Assembly (NCBI GenBank): GCA_051294375.1
Contig: CM119265.1
Location: 26,077,748 to 26,141,747, forward strand
DNA: 64,000 bases
Origin: Paraspadella gotoi
Lineage: Eukaryota > Chaetognatha
Direction of reading: 5' to 3'
In this document: positions 22,769-34,516 of the stretch, in pieces
How the letters are laid out: each line of letters starts with the position of its first letter
How positions within the stretch are numbered: position 1 is the first letter of the stretch
The notes under the pieces: generated by a model
The model's input: only the letters and a program-made list of their open reading frames with translations
The model's database searches: none
What the model was told of the DNA's origin: nothing
Translations under genes and position numbers: made by a program

Positions 22769-23090
22769 CCATATATTGCATAACAGGGCGGTCAGAGCTT
22801 AGCGGAGACGGACNNNNNNNNNNNNNNNNNNNNNNNNNGGACGGACGAACGATCCTTGCGAAATGAATTTTTTTCTCTTTCGTTGGTGGAGAAAAATAGA
22901 GGTTATTGGTTGTTGTTGTTGTTGTTGTGGGTGAAGGTCGCTGTTATGGCGAGTAGAGGGTGTTCGATTGAAGAGGTGGTAGTCGTGGTGGTCGCGGTGG
23001 GAGGTGGATTCTTTGCTGGGGGTCAAATCTTAAGCGATGTTGGGGAGAGAAGCTTGGACTTTGGAATTTCGACTTGGATATTGTTTTATA

Positions 23091-23212
23091 AAAAGGAAAA
23101 GAAAAGAAAAGAAAAGAAAAGAAAAGAAAAGAAAAGAAAAGAAAAGAAAAGAAAAGAAAAGAAAAGAAAAGAAAAGAAAAGAAAAGAAAAGAAAGAAAAG
23201 AAAAGAAAAGAG
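23091..23212. repeat. (AAAAG)n pentanucleotide array, about 24 units
   Basis: Nearly perfect AAAAG repeats with one unit shortened by a base near 23,190. The Lys/Arg/Glu frames across it are not coding. Confidence 0.95.
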
Positions 23213-24635
23213 AATAGTTAATAAAAAGCTCGAATTGTTGAAGGAATATCTGACCTTTATTAGTTTTTGTTCTTACTTGTTTTTTTAAGATTTTGCGAGC
23301 TACAGACTGCACATTAGCAGCGGGCGGAGATAATAATACAAACATGAAAAATCTCACTTCGAGCCCGTCTTGATTTTTGACTTAGATAAAACTTTATTAA
23401 CTAGTGTATAAAAAACATAAAATTCCGATTTAGGCCAGTTTTTCCCGTCCTGCCATTTATAAATGGACGAAAGTCCAAAAAATGGCAAAAAAAGTAACAA
23501 TATAGCGAAAATTAAAAAAGTCAGTTTCCGAATTAATAATTTTGTAAATTTATTGCTAAAAATTAAAGTAATATTGATAGATTTAATGATTTACAGAACA
23601 TAAAAAAATTTGATATCATAAATTTTTAAATTCTATAAAATTTATGAATTATTCTATCAAGAAAACCGAAAAATTGAAGCTAAAAGGGAGACAATTGGCA
23701 CTCCCTAATAAATAAATTAAATATGCTTAAAACATGAAGGCAGAAAATGATTATTTGTATAATAAAAAAATGGTCATAAGAAAACAAGTAATATTGTTTG
23801 GGAGATATGATAAAAAACTTCTGAAAATGACAAAAATACTTTTTTTACTTTTTCTCTCTGTATTGAGTTAACAAGTGGAGCTATCTATTACAACTAACCG
23901 ATAGAATTTATTTTTTATCATGAAGGAATTTAAAGGTTCTGATTGAACAATGTTAGTAAAATTAATTTAGATACCACTGCAGAGCGATGGTCTCAACAGC
24001 TGAGCTTTTAAAAAATGTAAGAAACAGGGTAATGAATTGTTATGCTGTAAATCGTAAAATGGCAAAAAAGATGATATAAAATGAACTTTGCGTTTAAGAA
24101 AATTAGATGCAATTTTTGAAAGATCTGATAAATAATGACTTTAATGGCAAATAGCGCCAAAAAAACGTTTTAAAACATGTTGGCTAATAATGGACTATAA
24201 AATACATATCGAAGAATTAACCGGAGGCAGCTTTCCAGCACGCATCCTTAGCAACCACCGTCGGTGCTTTGTTAAATCCATTTATATTTGTTTTCGGCCT
24301 CTAACGTCAGTTCCTCATTTTGCGGAAATAATATACTTTTTTTTTGTTCAGTTATGATCAATTTTATAAATTTTATAATAAATGATTTTTTAAATTTATT
24401 TTAATTGCTATTTTTATATTTGAGGTAGAAAATGAATTGTTTACGTATGAGTTTTTATGAAGAAACATAAATTTTCGGACATGTTTCAGCTACAATGTAA
24501 GCTTTCATACAGCGCAAAAACAGATGTTGTTGAAACAAATATTTGTACAGACTCTTTTCTCTGCACTCTTTTTTCTTTAACTTCAAATTTATGAAATATT
24601 GTTTGCAGCAAAATCAATTCGTTTTTTTTGGGGCG
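23213..24635. other. AT-rich intergenic sequence, no gene seen
   Basis: Long AT-rich sequence without simple repeats over 30 bp and without open frames of 60 codons or more. It may be decayed transposon DNA, given the element remnants immediately downstream. Confidence 0.5.
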
Positions 24636-24669
24636 CTGATGAAGGTTAGCATTGAAGCGAAACAAAGTC
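24636..24669 (+). ncRNA. Hammerhead-ribozyme-like motif 1
   Basis: CTGATGA (24,636-24,642), a 16-nt stem-II region, GAAAC (24,659-24,663), AAA and GTC (24,667-24,669) occur in the order and spacing of the minimal-stem-III hammerheads known from Penelope-like retroelements. Stem II pairs poorly here (GGTT against AAGC with a G-G clash) and stem I is not convincing, so this copy is probably inactive. CTTTAATAAAACTTAAC follows. Confidence 0.45.
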
Positions 24670-24768
24670 AGAAATTTGTTCTTTAATAAAACTTAACAAA
24701 CAAAGGAAGAAAAAAATGAAAGGAAAAAACAATATTTTTAATATTATATTTTTTAAACGGTTAGCAAT

Positions 24769-24833
24769 TGGGGTTTAAGGTTGGTTAGAAGAATTAGGGG
24801 TGGTTAGGGTTAGGGATGGTTAGGAATTGGGTA
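24769..24833. repeat. Degenerate telomere-like GGTTAG array
   Basis: Units such as GGGTTTAAGG, GGTTGGTTAG, GGGGTGGTTAGGGTTAGGG and ATGGTTAGG. Two adjacent TTAGGG units are intact. Confidence 0.5.
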
Positions 24834-24996
24834 TAATAAGATTTTTCTACACTTACGGCAGTGTCATTTTTTTTAAGTTTTGAGTAGGCGAGAATTTCAA
24901 TACGCTCGCTCATAAAAAAGCAAAAAAACAAAAAATACGCCGACCTACAAATCACGGTCGCGATGTAATATCAATAAGCCACCGTTTGAAATACTT

Positions 24997-25046
24997 TATA
25001 ATACGTTGTTGAAGAACGTAATTTTTTGGCTTTGTTATTGACTTTA
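24997..25046 (+). repeat. Direct repeat, left copy (pLTR-like)
   Basis: TACGTTGTTGAA, then ACGTA, TTTTTGG and CTTTGTTAT with GACTTT recur in order at 25,861-25,912. The pair flanks the hammerhead palindrome by about 0.8 kb. Penelope-like elements carry pseudo-LTRs with hammerheads, which fits, but no reverse transcriptase or GIY-YIG domain was recognised between the repeats. Confidence 0.45.
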
Positions 25047-25062
25047 TTAAGTACTTATATTT

Positions 25063-25239
25063 ACAAAGTTTGGAAATGTTTCGTCAACGATTTTTTATTA
25101 GTATAAACAGCGGAATGTTTCGATCTCTTCATTTCGAGTCTTCATCAGCGGTGATGAAGACTCGAAATGAAGAGTGCGAAACAATGTCCGCGTATACTAG
25201 ATAAAAATCGTTGAGCGAAAGACATTTTCCAAACTTTGT
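25063..25239. ncRNA. 177-bp palindrome holding hammerhead-like motifs on both strands
   Basis: Arms 25,063-25,148 and 25,152-25,239 are inverted copies with a 3-4-nt loop (GCGG) and few mismatches. On the minus strand the core reads CTGATGA (25,148-25,142), GACTC stem, GAG-A-TC, then GAAAC. On the plus strand TGATGA (25,152-25,157), GACTC, GAGTGC, GAAAC (25,178-25,182), AAT and GTC (25,186-25,188). The plus copy has G in place of C3, while the minus copy lacks the GTC cleavage triplet. Each arm therefore looks like a separately decayed hammerhead of Penelope type, joined head to head. A hairpin that long could form a cruciform. Confidence 0.55.
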
Positions 25240-25860
25240 TAAATGCTCTATACTCAACGAAGCCGAAAGGGATTAACACAATGAGTAGCTTATATTTAAA
25301 ATTAATTTAATCGAATCAAGCGACTCAATTGGTTTGTGACGAGGTTTCCTAAATGGTGAACCGACTAAAGATCGCAACCTGGCGGACAACCCGCAGTCTC
25401 GCATCTCCACATTTCTTCTCCACCTTTTCCATCAAGTCCGACCGTTTCCGCGGCGGGCAGCTCACTGGAAAAGGAATACGGTCCACAAACCGATACACAA
25501 AATATCGTCGGAATAGATCGTGCACCTCGCCCTTCAGACAAGCCAAACTACTCCGACTCTTGCTATACAAAACACCTCGAGCGCCTCGATCATCACAGAT
25601 AACCTTAGTACACAGAGAAACATTTCAAGCGAAATACAGTGAAGCCTCAGTCACCGTCGTCGTGTCGTCGGCTGACTTCTTCTGCCTTATGAGCTTAGCC
25701 TTGGTTTTAAAGTTTCTCTCATTCAAATTTCAAGCCAAGAACTACAACTCAACTAAATTTTTTTTTTTTAATCGAACGTCCAAGAAGTAATGTTATCATT
25801 AATTTTAACCTCATATCTCCTTCAAGTATTGTCCGTTTATCAATTGTTTTCTATAGTTTG

Positions 25861-25912
25861 TAAATACGTTGTTGAAACGTAGATCTTTTTGGGCCTTTGT
25901 TATGGTCTTTTA
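25861..25912 (+). repeat. Direct repeat, right copy (pLTR-like)
   Basis: Matches 24,997-25,046 with small indels. The sequence after it (TAATTAAATTGAATCAATGA, then GACAAGGGTTTCC) also resembles 25,300-25,350, extending the repeat. Confidence 0.45.
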
Positions 25913-26497
25913 AGTGTTATTATAGAATTAATTAAATTGAATCAATGAAATAATCTTTGGGACAAGGGTTTCCAAAAAGTAACAGTAAATGAGAGGCGTT
26001 GTAAAGGTTTGGACAAGTACATAACTGGATTATACGTGTAAGTCTATTGGAGTTTTTTTAACTTAATTGAAATTATGAGGCTACGTTTAAATACAAAGAG
26101 TTATCGACCAAAAAAACCTATGAGAAAATAAATATTTTGTGTCATTTGTAGGAAAAAAATTCGAGGTTCTAGAGTATTCTTCCTTGACGTAGTGAGGAGT
26201 AACCTTAAAGCCGCGAAGTCAAAAATCCAGGATTTTCAGACTTCGGACAAATCAGAAGGCCGCGCTCGAAGTCGGAGATTTTAGCGGCAGACGGAAAACG
26301 CAGAAGGACTCGGAATTTTCAATGTTGGTTTTATAACTCTCGTGGAGCGTTTTGACGTGAACGGATGCGGTTTGGCGATTAAAATTGTGTCGGAAAACAA
26401 TTGAATTTAGGTTAAAAAATAGTAAAACCGAAAATTTAAGAGGACTCGAGGATGGTTTAATTCAAGTTATGTAAATATAGATCCGCGCTACTATTTG
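25913..26497. other. Intergenic, no gene seen
   Basis: Mixed sequence with a somewhat GC-richer part at 26,190-26,360. No open frame, RNA gene or repeat was recognised. Confidence 0.45.
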
Positions 26498-27182
26498 CTG
26501 CAGCTTAAGGCGTAGTAAATTTTTCTAACAAATTTAACTTTAATTAAAATTCTAAAAAAAGTGAGGAACCTAACAACATTTATAACTAATGAACATTATA
26601 TATAAAAAAATTTATAATAAATTTTACAATTTTCGTACGCAGTAGGGCCATAATTTATTAGCTAGTACTAAACCAATAACAGTAAAATTTTCAAAAACCA
26701 GATTTTTTCTAAGATTTTTTTGGCAGATTTGGATTTCGTCATATAAAAAGTTGAGATAAAAAGAATATAAGCCCTTTTTGAAAAAATTCCACTTGCATTA
26801 AGTGGGTCAAAAATTAAAAAAAGCTATATTTTAGGCTGAAAATAACTGTTTAATATATTAAATATAGTTTTTTTTTTAATTTTTTAACGCCACATTAATG
26901 AAAGAATTTTTAAATAATAATTAATATTTGTTCTTTTTAATCAACTTTTGACGAGGAATTCCAAATCTGCAATGCAAATTAAGAAAAGCCTATTTTGAAA
27001 TTTTCGATTTTATAAGGATAGTACTATAATATAAATATAGCCTACTGCGAAAAATTAAAAACATAAAATAATTTTTTTTTAAGCAAATATGTTTACTGAT
27101 GGTAATGTTTGTTCATAATTTACTTTTAGAATTTCCAAAGCGTAACTTTCACTACGCCTTACTGCCATTGTACAAGCTGCAA
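26498..27182. mobile_element. Fold-back (long inverted repeat) element 1
   Basis: The two ends are imperfect inverted repeats. CAGCTTAAGGCGTAGT near 26,505 pairs with ACTACGCCTTACTGCC near 27,150, and CGCAGTAGG near 26,638 with CCTACTGCG near 27,043. The inner blocks CAGATTTGGATTTCGTC and GACGAGGAATTCCAAATCTG also pair. Total length is about 0.69 kb and AT-rich, with no coding capacity. GATTTTATAAGGATA-TACTA near the right end is shared with the element at 56,430-57,118. It is probably a MITE or fold-back transposon; no target duplication was established. Confidence 0.55.
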
Positions 27183-27245
27183 CTTGCGGTGCGTATTGAT
27201 CGTATTTTTGCGAAATGTATNNNNNNNNNNNNNNNNNNNNNNNNN

Positions 27246-27959
27246 GAGGAAAGAAAGGGAGAAAGGGAGGAATAGAGGAAAGGTGGAATGGAGGAAGGAA
27301 GAGAGGAAAGAAAGGGAGAATGGTGGGGAAAGAAGAGAGAAGAAAGAGAATAAGGAAAAAAGAAGAAAATAAGAAATGGGAATAAAGGAAGGAAGAGAAG
27401 AAGAGAAGAAGGAAACAAGGCTAGAAAAGAAAGAAGAAAAAGAAAGAAAGAAAAAAAGGAAGAGAGAAAAAGAAAAAAGATGGAAGCGAGGAAAGGAAGA
27501 AGGAAGGAGCTTTTAAAAGGTGAAATACACAAGAATGAAAAAAACCCATCAAAATAATGAATATATATAATAGTATATAATAAAATATATATAAGTAAAG
27601 CTAAAATAGTTATCAAAAGTATTTTGAGTAGAAGCAATCAAGGATTAACAGTTCTTTTTTACAACTGATACCCTTTTATCACAATCGATGTCATCTTTAA
27701 ATAGACATGACATCTTTGTGACAGAAAACCAGAAAAGACGAATTTGAGAAAAGAGTTTTGACTTTTGGGACGAATTGAAAAATTTGTCGTCGATTTAACT
27801 TCCGGGAGGGAGAGGGAGAGGGAGAGGGAGANNNNNNNNNNNNNNNNNNNNNNNNNNNNNNNNNNNNNNNNNNNNNNNNNNNNNNNNNNNNNNNNNNNNN
27901 NNNNNNNNNNNNNNNNNNNNNNNNNNNNNNNNNNNNNNNNNNNNNNNNNNNNNNNNNNN

Positions 27960-27995
<36 letters not shown>

Positions 27996-30343
27996 TCATT
28001 TGAAAGACTTCACCTCAGACGAATTGAGACTCGACGGGCGAAAGCGAAAAGGGGAGAATGAATCGAATTGAAATGAATAAAATGAATAAGATTCGGGAAT
28101 TAAATTAAAAAACGATTAAAAAAAAATAGAGAAGAGAAATAATTAATGGATTTGATAATCATCTTATTTTCTCATTGAAATCGAATTCCATTGAATTCGG
28201 GTCGACGAATCTCGAGATCTCATTTCATCGTAATTTTGATTTATTTGAGAAACCTGCTGAGAGATGACTGTTTGTTTGTCTGTCTGTCCCACTTTCTATC
28301 TTTCTGTCTTCCCGTTTCGTCGTCTGTCTGTTTTTCCGTCTGCCTTTCTCTCTTATTCTTTCTAGTAGGAGCTAAAGNNNNNNNNNNNNNNNNNNNNNNN
28401 NNNNNNNNNNNNNNNNNNNNNNNNNNNNNNNNNNNNNNNNNNNNNNNNNNNNNNNNNNNNNNNNNNNNNNNNNNNNNNNNNNNNNNNNNNNNNNNNNNNN
28501 NNNNNNNNNNNNNNNNNNNNNNNNNNNNNNNNNNNNNNNNNNNNNNNNNNNNNNNNNNNNNNNNNNNNNNNNNNNNNNNNNNNNNNNNNNNNNNNNNNNN
28601 NNNNNNNNNNNNNNNNNNNNNNNNNNNNNNNNNNNNNNNNNNNNNNNNNNNNNNNNNNNNNNNNNNNNNNNNNNNNNNNNNNNNNNNNNNNNNNNNNNNN
28701 NNNNNNNNNNNNNNNNNNNNNNNNNNNNNNNNNNNNNNNNNNNNNNAAATCGAGATTCGTGTCTCAGTGAATCAGTTGCTCGTTTTTTACTGGGACAGAA
28801 AACGTTTCTTTTTTTTGGACAATATTTTTACAGTTTTTTATTATAGTATTAATGATAAATTAAGATCCTAAGTAAATTTTCGCTATATACTCCCTGTGCT
28901 TGTGTCACAATTGTGATGACGTTTAAAGAACTAATGATAATTTGGTTTCAATAAGTTTGTCTTTATCCGCAGAAGGTTTTTGAAAAGTAAATTCATCGTA
29001 ACTTTCCTGCATCTATTTCTTTACTTTTCTCTCCAAACTAAAATTATATAATATATATATATAATATACTATATTGACATTCCTCAGGCGTTCTCTTTTC
29101 CAAAGGCACCCCTTTTCTGTTTCTTTATACCTGAACNNNNNNNNNNNNNNNNNNNNNNNNNNNNNNNNNNNNNNNNNNNNNNNNNNNNNNNNNNNNNNNN
29201 NNNNNNNNNNNNNNNNNNNNNNNNNNNNNNNNNNNNNNNNNNNNNNNNNNNNNNNNNNNNNNNNNNNNNNNNNNNNNNNNNNNNNNNNNNNNNNNNNNNN
29301 NNNNNNNNNNNNNNNNNNNNNNNNNNNNNNNNNNNNNNNNNNNNNNNNNNNNNNNNNNNNNNNNNNNNNNNNNNNNNNNNNNNNNNNNNNNNNNNNNNNN
29401 NNNNNNNNNATTATTTTTTTTTACTGATAATGACTTAAAAAATGTCAAATGTCAAAACTTCTGGCAATTTTTTTTTACTTTTTTAAAAACTTTTTAAAAA
29501 AATTCAAAAATCAATTTAATTCCGAATATAAGCTGAAATGGGTCATTTGTGGCAAAATAAGACCGAAAAGGCTAACTTGTCAAACAGGCGAAATAGAAAG
29601 AATGGAACGGACAGAACTGTTTCGCATCTGATGAAAGAAGTAAGAAAGAAAGAAGTGACCAGAACGAGCGCCTCTTAACACTAGGGATCCCTTCAGCCCA
29701 ATAGCCCATCACGAACCTTTCCAACCGGGCGATCTTCCATGCTCGTCATCCACAAAACAGNNNNNNNNNNNNNNNNNNNNNNNNNNNNNNNNNNNNNNNN
29801 NNNNNNNNNNNNNNNNNNNNNNNNNNNNNNNNNNNNNNNNNNNNNNNNNNNNNNNNNNNNNNNNNNNNNNNNNNNNNNNNNNNNNNNNNNNNNNNNNNNN
29901 NNNNNNNNNNNNNGGGTGAAGGCGAGAGAGAGAGAGAGAGCAATGCCATCACTTTTTTCTTGCTCTCTGGCTTCTCGTTCTCGTTTACGCTTCGTGTCTT
30001 CAAATTACCTCTTAATGTAACGTCCGCGTTGGTGCTTCGCTGTTACGCGTTTTGATTCCNNNNNNNNNNNNNNNNNNNNNNNNNNNNNNNNNNNNNNNNN
30101 NNNNNNNNNNNNNNNNNNNNNNNNNNNNNNNNNNNNNNNNNNNNNNNNNNNNNNNNNNNNNNNNNNNNNNNNNNNNNNNNNNNNNNNNNNNNNNNNNNNN
30201 NNNNNNNNNNNNNNNNNNNNNNNNNNNNNNNNNNNNNNNNNNNNNNNNNNNNNNNNNNNNNNNNNNNNNNNNNNNNNNNNNNNNNNNNNNNNNNNNNNNN
30301 NNNNNNNNNNNNNNNNNNNNNNNNNNNNNNNNNNNNNNNNNNN

Positions 30344-30378
<35 letters not shown>

Positions 30379-31172
30379 AACAAATAAAGTAAAAGAAAAG
30401 GCCTATGGACAATTGGACATACATGTTTGAAAGAATTATTATAAATTTTATAAACTTATTGTAAGCAACAAGATTTAATCTAAACAATACCAAATGAAAT
30501 AAAAAGAACGATTTACACACATAGAGAGAAATTAATAAATAGATACGAAATAAAGATTTATCTAGAAATCGGATTCTGTTGAATTGGTATGAATGAGATG
30601 AAGGCTTTTCTCAGTCGGCGGTTGTTTCATCCAATGGATCTGAGAATTCTTAGTCGGCAGCGTGAGGGTAAGGAAAAAAAGGGGTAAGTTAAAGTCAAAG
30701 GAAAGTAAAGAAGTGAAGGGAAACAAACAATAATAAGATCGTGAAGAGACAGTAATTATTGTTATGTGTTAGTGACAGNNNNNNNNNNNNNNNNNNNNNN
30801 NNNNNNNNNNNNNNNNNNNNNNNNNNNNNNNNNNNNNNNNNNNNNNNNNNNNNNNNNNNNNNNNNNNNNNNNNNNNNNNNNNNNNNNNNNNNNNNNNNNN
30901 NNNNNNNNNNNNNNNNNNNNNNNNNNNNNNNNNNNNNNNNNNNNNNNNNNNNNNNNNNNNNNNNNNNNNNNNNNNNNNNNNNNNNNNNNNNNNNNNNNNN
31001 NNNNNNNNNNNNNNNNNNNNNNNNNNNNNNNNNNNNNNNNNNNNNNNNNNNNNNNNNNNNNNNNNNNNNNNNNNNNNNNNNNNNNAAAGCGTTACGAAAA
31101 GGATTTCTATAAAAAGAAAATTCGTCTAATTAATGAAATATTTTTGGTAACTCGTGTTATGGCAAGTTGAGG
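27246..31172. repeat. About 4-kb unit, tandem copy 1 (gapped)
   Basis: Same order of sequence as 31,173-35,310: GGAAAGAAAGGGAGA purine tract, CTTCACCTCAGACGAATTGAG, GAATTCGGGTCGACGAATCT, CAGAAGGTTTTTGAAA, GGGATCCCTTCAGCCC, CTTGCTCTCTGGCTTCTCGT and AATTAATGAAATATTTTTGG. It contains six N gaps (27,832-27,959; 28,378-28,746; 29,137-29,409; 29,761-29,913; 30,060-30,343; 30,779-31,085). The last corresponds to element C in copy 2. No gene is supported; frames spanning Ns are not real. Confidence 0.85.
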
Positions 31173-31555
31173 CGGCGAGAGCGATACGGGAGAAGGGAGA
31201 ATAGAGGAAAAGTGAATAGAGGAACGGAAGAGGGAAAGAAAGGAGAAAGGCAGAATAGAGGAAAGGTGGAATGGAGGAAGGAAGAGAGGAAGAAGGAAGA
31301 AAGAGAGGAATAGAGGAAAGGTGGAATGGAGGAAGGAAGAGAGGAAGAAAGGGAGATGGTGGGAAAGAAGAGAGAAGAAAGAGAATAAGGAAAAAAGAAG
31401 AAATAAGAAATGGGAATAAGGAAGGAAGAGAAGAAGAGAAGAAGGAAAAAAGGCTAGAAAGGAAAGAGAAAAAGAAAGAAGGAAAAAAAGTGAAGAGAGA
31501 AAAAGAAAAAAGATGGAAGCGAGCAAGGAACGAACGGAGGAGAGAAAAAAGATTA

Positions 31556-31690
31556 TTAAAATGAGTAGAATGAGTAGAATGAGGAAATTATGAAGAATGA
31601 GTGAATGAGTAAAATGAGTAGAATGTGAGAATGAGTACTTTCGAATAGATTGAGTAGAATAAGTACAATGAGTAGAATGTGGTTGAATGA
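31556..31690. repeat. Decamer array AGTAGAATGA
   Basis: About 12 units of AGTAGAATGA with variants. The array is absent from the matching place in copy 1 (about 27,505), so it is one of the clearest structural differences between the two copies. Confidence 0.8.
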
Positions 31691-32034
31691 AAAAATAAAG
31701 ATAACCGTGAGCTTTGAAAAGGTGAATACACTGAATCAGAAAAAACCCATCAAAAATAATTAATATAATAAATAGTATATAACTAAAATATATTATAATG
31801 TAAAGTCTAAATAGTTATCAAAAGTTATTTTCGAGTAAGAAGCCAATCAAGGATTACAGTTCTTTTTCAACACTGATACCCTTTTATCGACAAATCGTAT
31901 GTCATCCTTAAATAGTCATGACATCTTTTGTGACAGAAAAAAAAAAAACCAGAAAGACGAATTTGAGAAAGAGTTTTTGACTTGGGGACGATTGAAATTT
32001 TGTCGTCGATTTGACTCCGGGAGGGAGAGAGAGC

Positions 32035-32086
<52 letters not shown>

Positions 32087-32524
32087 GCTCATTGAAAGAC
32101 TTCACCTCAGACGAATTGAGATGAGGGCGAAAGCGAAAAGCGGAGAATGACCGATTGAAATGAATAAATGAATAAGGCTATTCGGGAATTAAATTCCAAA
32201 AAGATTAAAAAAATAGAGAAGAGAAATAATTAAATGGATATTGGATAATCATCTTATTTTCTCATTGAAATGAATTCCATTGGAATTCGGGTCGACGAAT
32301 CTGCGAGATCTCATTCATCGTAATTTTGAATTATTTGAGAAACTGTGGAGAAGATGACTGTTATGTTAGTCTGTCCTGTCTATCTTTCTGTCCTGCCCGT
32401 TTCATCGTCTGTCGGTTTCTCCGTCTGCCTGTCTTCCTATCTTTCTAGTAGAGCTAAAGAGGGAAAAAAAAGGTAAAGATCCTTTCTATGTTTGCTCTCG
32501 TCAGTCTCTCTGCTCTCTTCTCTG

Positions 32525-32559
<35 letters not shown>

Positions 32560-33108
32560 CTCTCTCGTCTCTCTCTCTCTCTTCTCTCTCGCATAATCCC
32601 TTTTAAAATAGAAAGAAAGAAGAAGGAAAAGAGAGGAAAAAGCCCAAATCCCTGTTCCACCTGATTTCCGAGTTTTCTCTTTATTTTTTTTCCAAATCGA
32701 ATTCGTGTTCTCAGTGTCAGTTTGCTCCGTTTTTTACTGGGACAGAAAACGTTTCTTTTTTTTGGGCAATATTTTTCACAGTTTTTTTTTTTTTTTATTA
32801 TACGTATAATGATAAATTAAGATCCTAAGTAAATTTTCGCTATATATTCCCGCTGTGCTGTTGTCCAATGTGATTTCGTTAAAGACTAATGATACATTTT
32901 GGTTTCAATAAGTTTGTCTTTATCCGCAGAAGGTTTTTTGAAAGTAATTTTGTAACGAGAATTTTTGAAAAGTAAATTCATCGTAACTTTCCTGCATCTA
33001 TTTCTTTAACTTTTCTCTCCAAACTAAAATTATATATATTAATTACTATATTGACATCCTCAGGCGTTTCTTCTTTTCAAAGCACCCTTTCTTTTTCTTT
33101 ATAACTGA

Positions 33109-33460
33109 CTTAATTTTAAATTGAATATTTAATTTAATCTATTACCAAACTTATAACGTAATCCCTTACCGCATATTCTTAACCATGCACTAATTTCTTA
33201 ATCTTAACCCTCCCACTTTAAACTTAAGAGACCTACTAACACTAATTGCTTATCCTAATCTTTAAACGCAAATTCCTTATCCTAAGTATTTAACCTAATT
33301 CCTTACCCTAATCTTTAACCTAATTCCTTACCTAATTCTTAACGCTAATTCCTTACCCTAATCTTTAACCTAGTTGCTATCATAATCTTTAAACACTAAT
33401 TCCTTACCCTATTCTTTAACCTAATTCCTTACCCTAATCTTGTAAACCTATTTTCCCCTT
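33109..33460. repeat. CCTTACCCTAATCTTTAA telomere-like minisatellite
   Basis: About 15-20 units around CCTTACCCTAATCTTTAACC, with ACCTAATTCC alternating, are seen on the plus strand. Copy 1 has a 273-N gap (29,137-29,409) here. The unit includes CCCTAA, the complement of TTAGGG, but the period is nearer 12-25 bp than 6. Confidence 0.75.
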
Positions 33461-33521
33461 TACTCTCTACATCTGAGAATCTAAAAATTGAGTTCTTTAA
33501 ACGTTATCACAAGCAGCATCT

Positions 33522-33562
<41 letters not shown>

Positions 33563-34330
33563 CTCTCTTCTCCTCTCTCCTTCTCTCTCCCTACCTCTCT
33601 TCAATTTGTAAATTATTATTTAAATAAAAAAAATTATATTTTTTTTACTGATAATGACTTAAAAAATGTCTAATGTCAAATTCTAGCAATTTTTTTTTTA
33701 CTTTTTTAAAAAATAGCCTTTTTTAAAAAACTTCAAAAATCAATTTAATTCCCGAATAATAAAGCTGAAATGGGTCATTTGTGGCAAAATAGACCGAAAA
33801 AGGCACACTTGTCAAACAGGCGAAATAGAGAATGGAATGGACAGAAATGTTTCGCATTGAATGAAAGAAATAAGAAAGAAAGAAGTGACCAGACGAGCGC
33901 CTGTTAACACTAGGGATCCCTCAGCCCAATAGCCATCACGAACTTTCCAACCGGGCGATCTTCCATGCTCGTATCCACAAAACAGTGGGATCTAATCAAA
34001 GACTCTCTCTCTCTCTCTCTCTCTCTCCTCTCTCATCTCTCTTCTCTCTCTCATCTCTCTCCTCTCTCTCTCTCCTCTTTCCGCGGTGAAGGAAGAGAAA
34101 GAGAGAGGAGAGGCATGCATCACTTTTTTCTTGCTCTCTGGCTTCTCGTTCCGTTACAGCTTCGGTGTCTTCAAATTACCTCTTAATGTACACGTCCGCG
34201 TTGGTTGCTTCGCTGTTACGCGTTTTGATTCCGGCTCTGCTACCTCCATTTAGATTTTTTTTTTATAGCTAGGAACGCTCTCTTCTCTCTCTCTCTCTCT
34301 CTCTCCATCTCTCTCTCTCGTCTCTCACTC

Positions 34331-34361
<31 letters not shown>

Positions 34362-34469
34362 GGCATTCATCGCGTACTCCTTTTTCTTTTTTACGAAGGG
34401 GAGGCTCGGAAGGGACGCCTTGTAAAGCTAGGGTAAATAGGGTGAGGCAGAAAGATAAAAGAGGAAGAG

Positions 34470-34516
<47 letters not shown>

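Noticed and set aside
25353-25790. 145-codon frame between the pLTR-like repeats, considered as a Penelope protein remnant
   Set aside because: Other frames on both strands are also open over much of the interval and none shows recognisable reverse-transcriptase or GIY-YIG motifs.
28191-28871. 226-codon frame
   Set aside because: Most of it is unknown bases from a 369-N gap.
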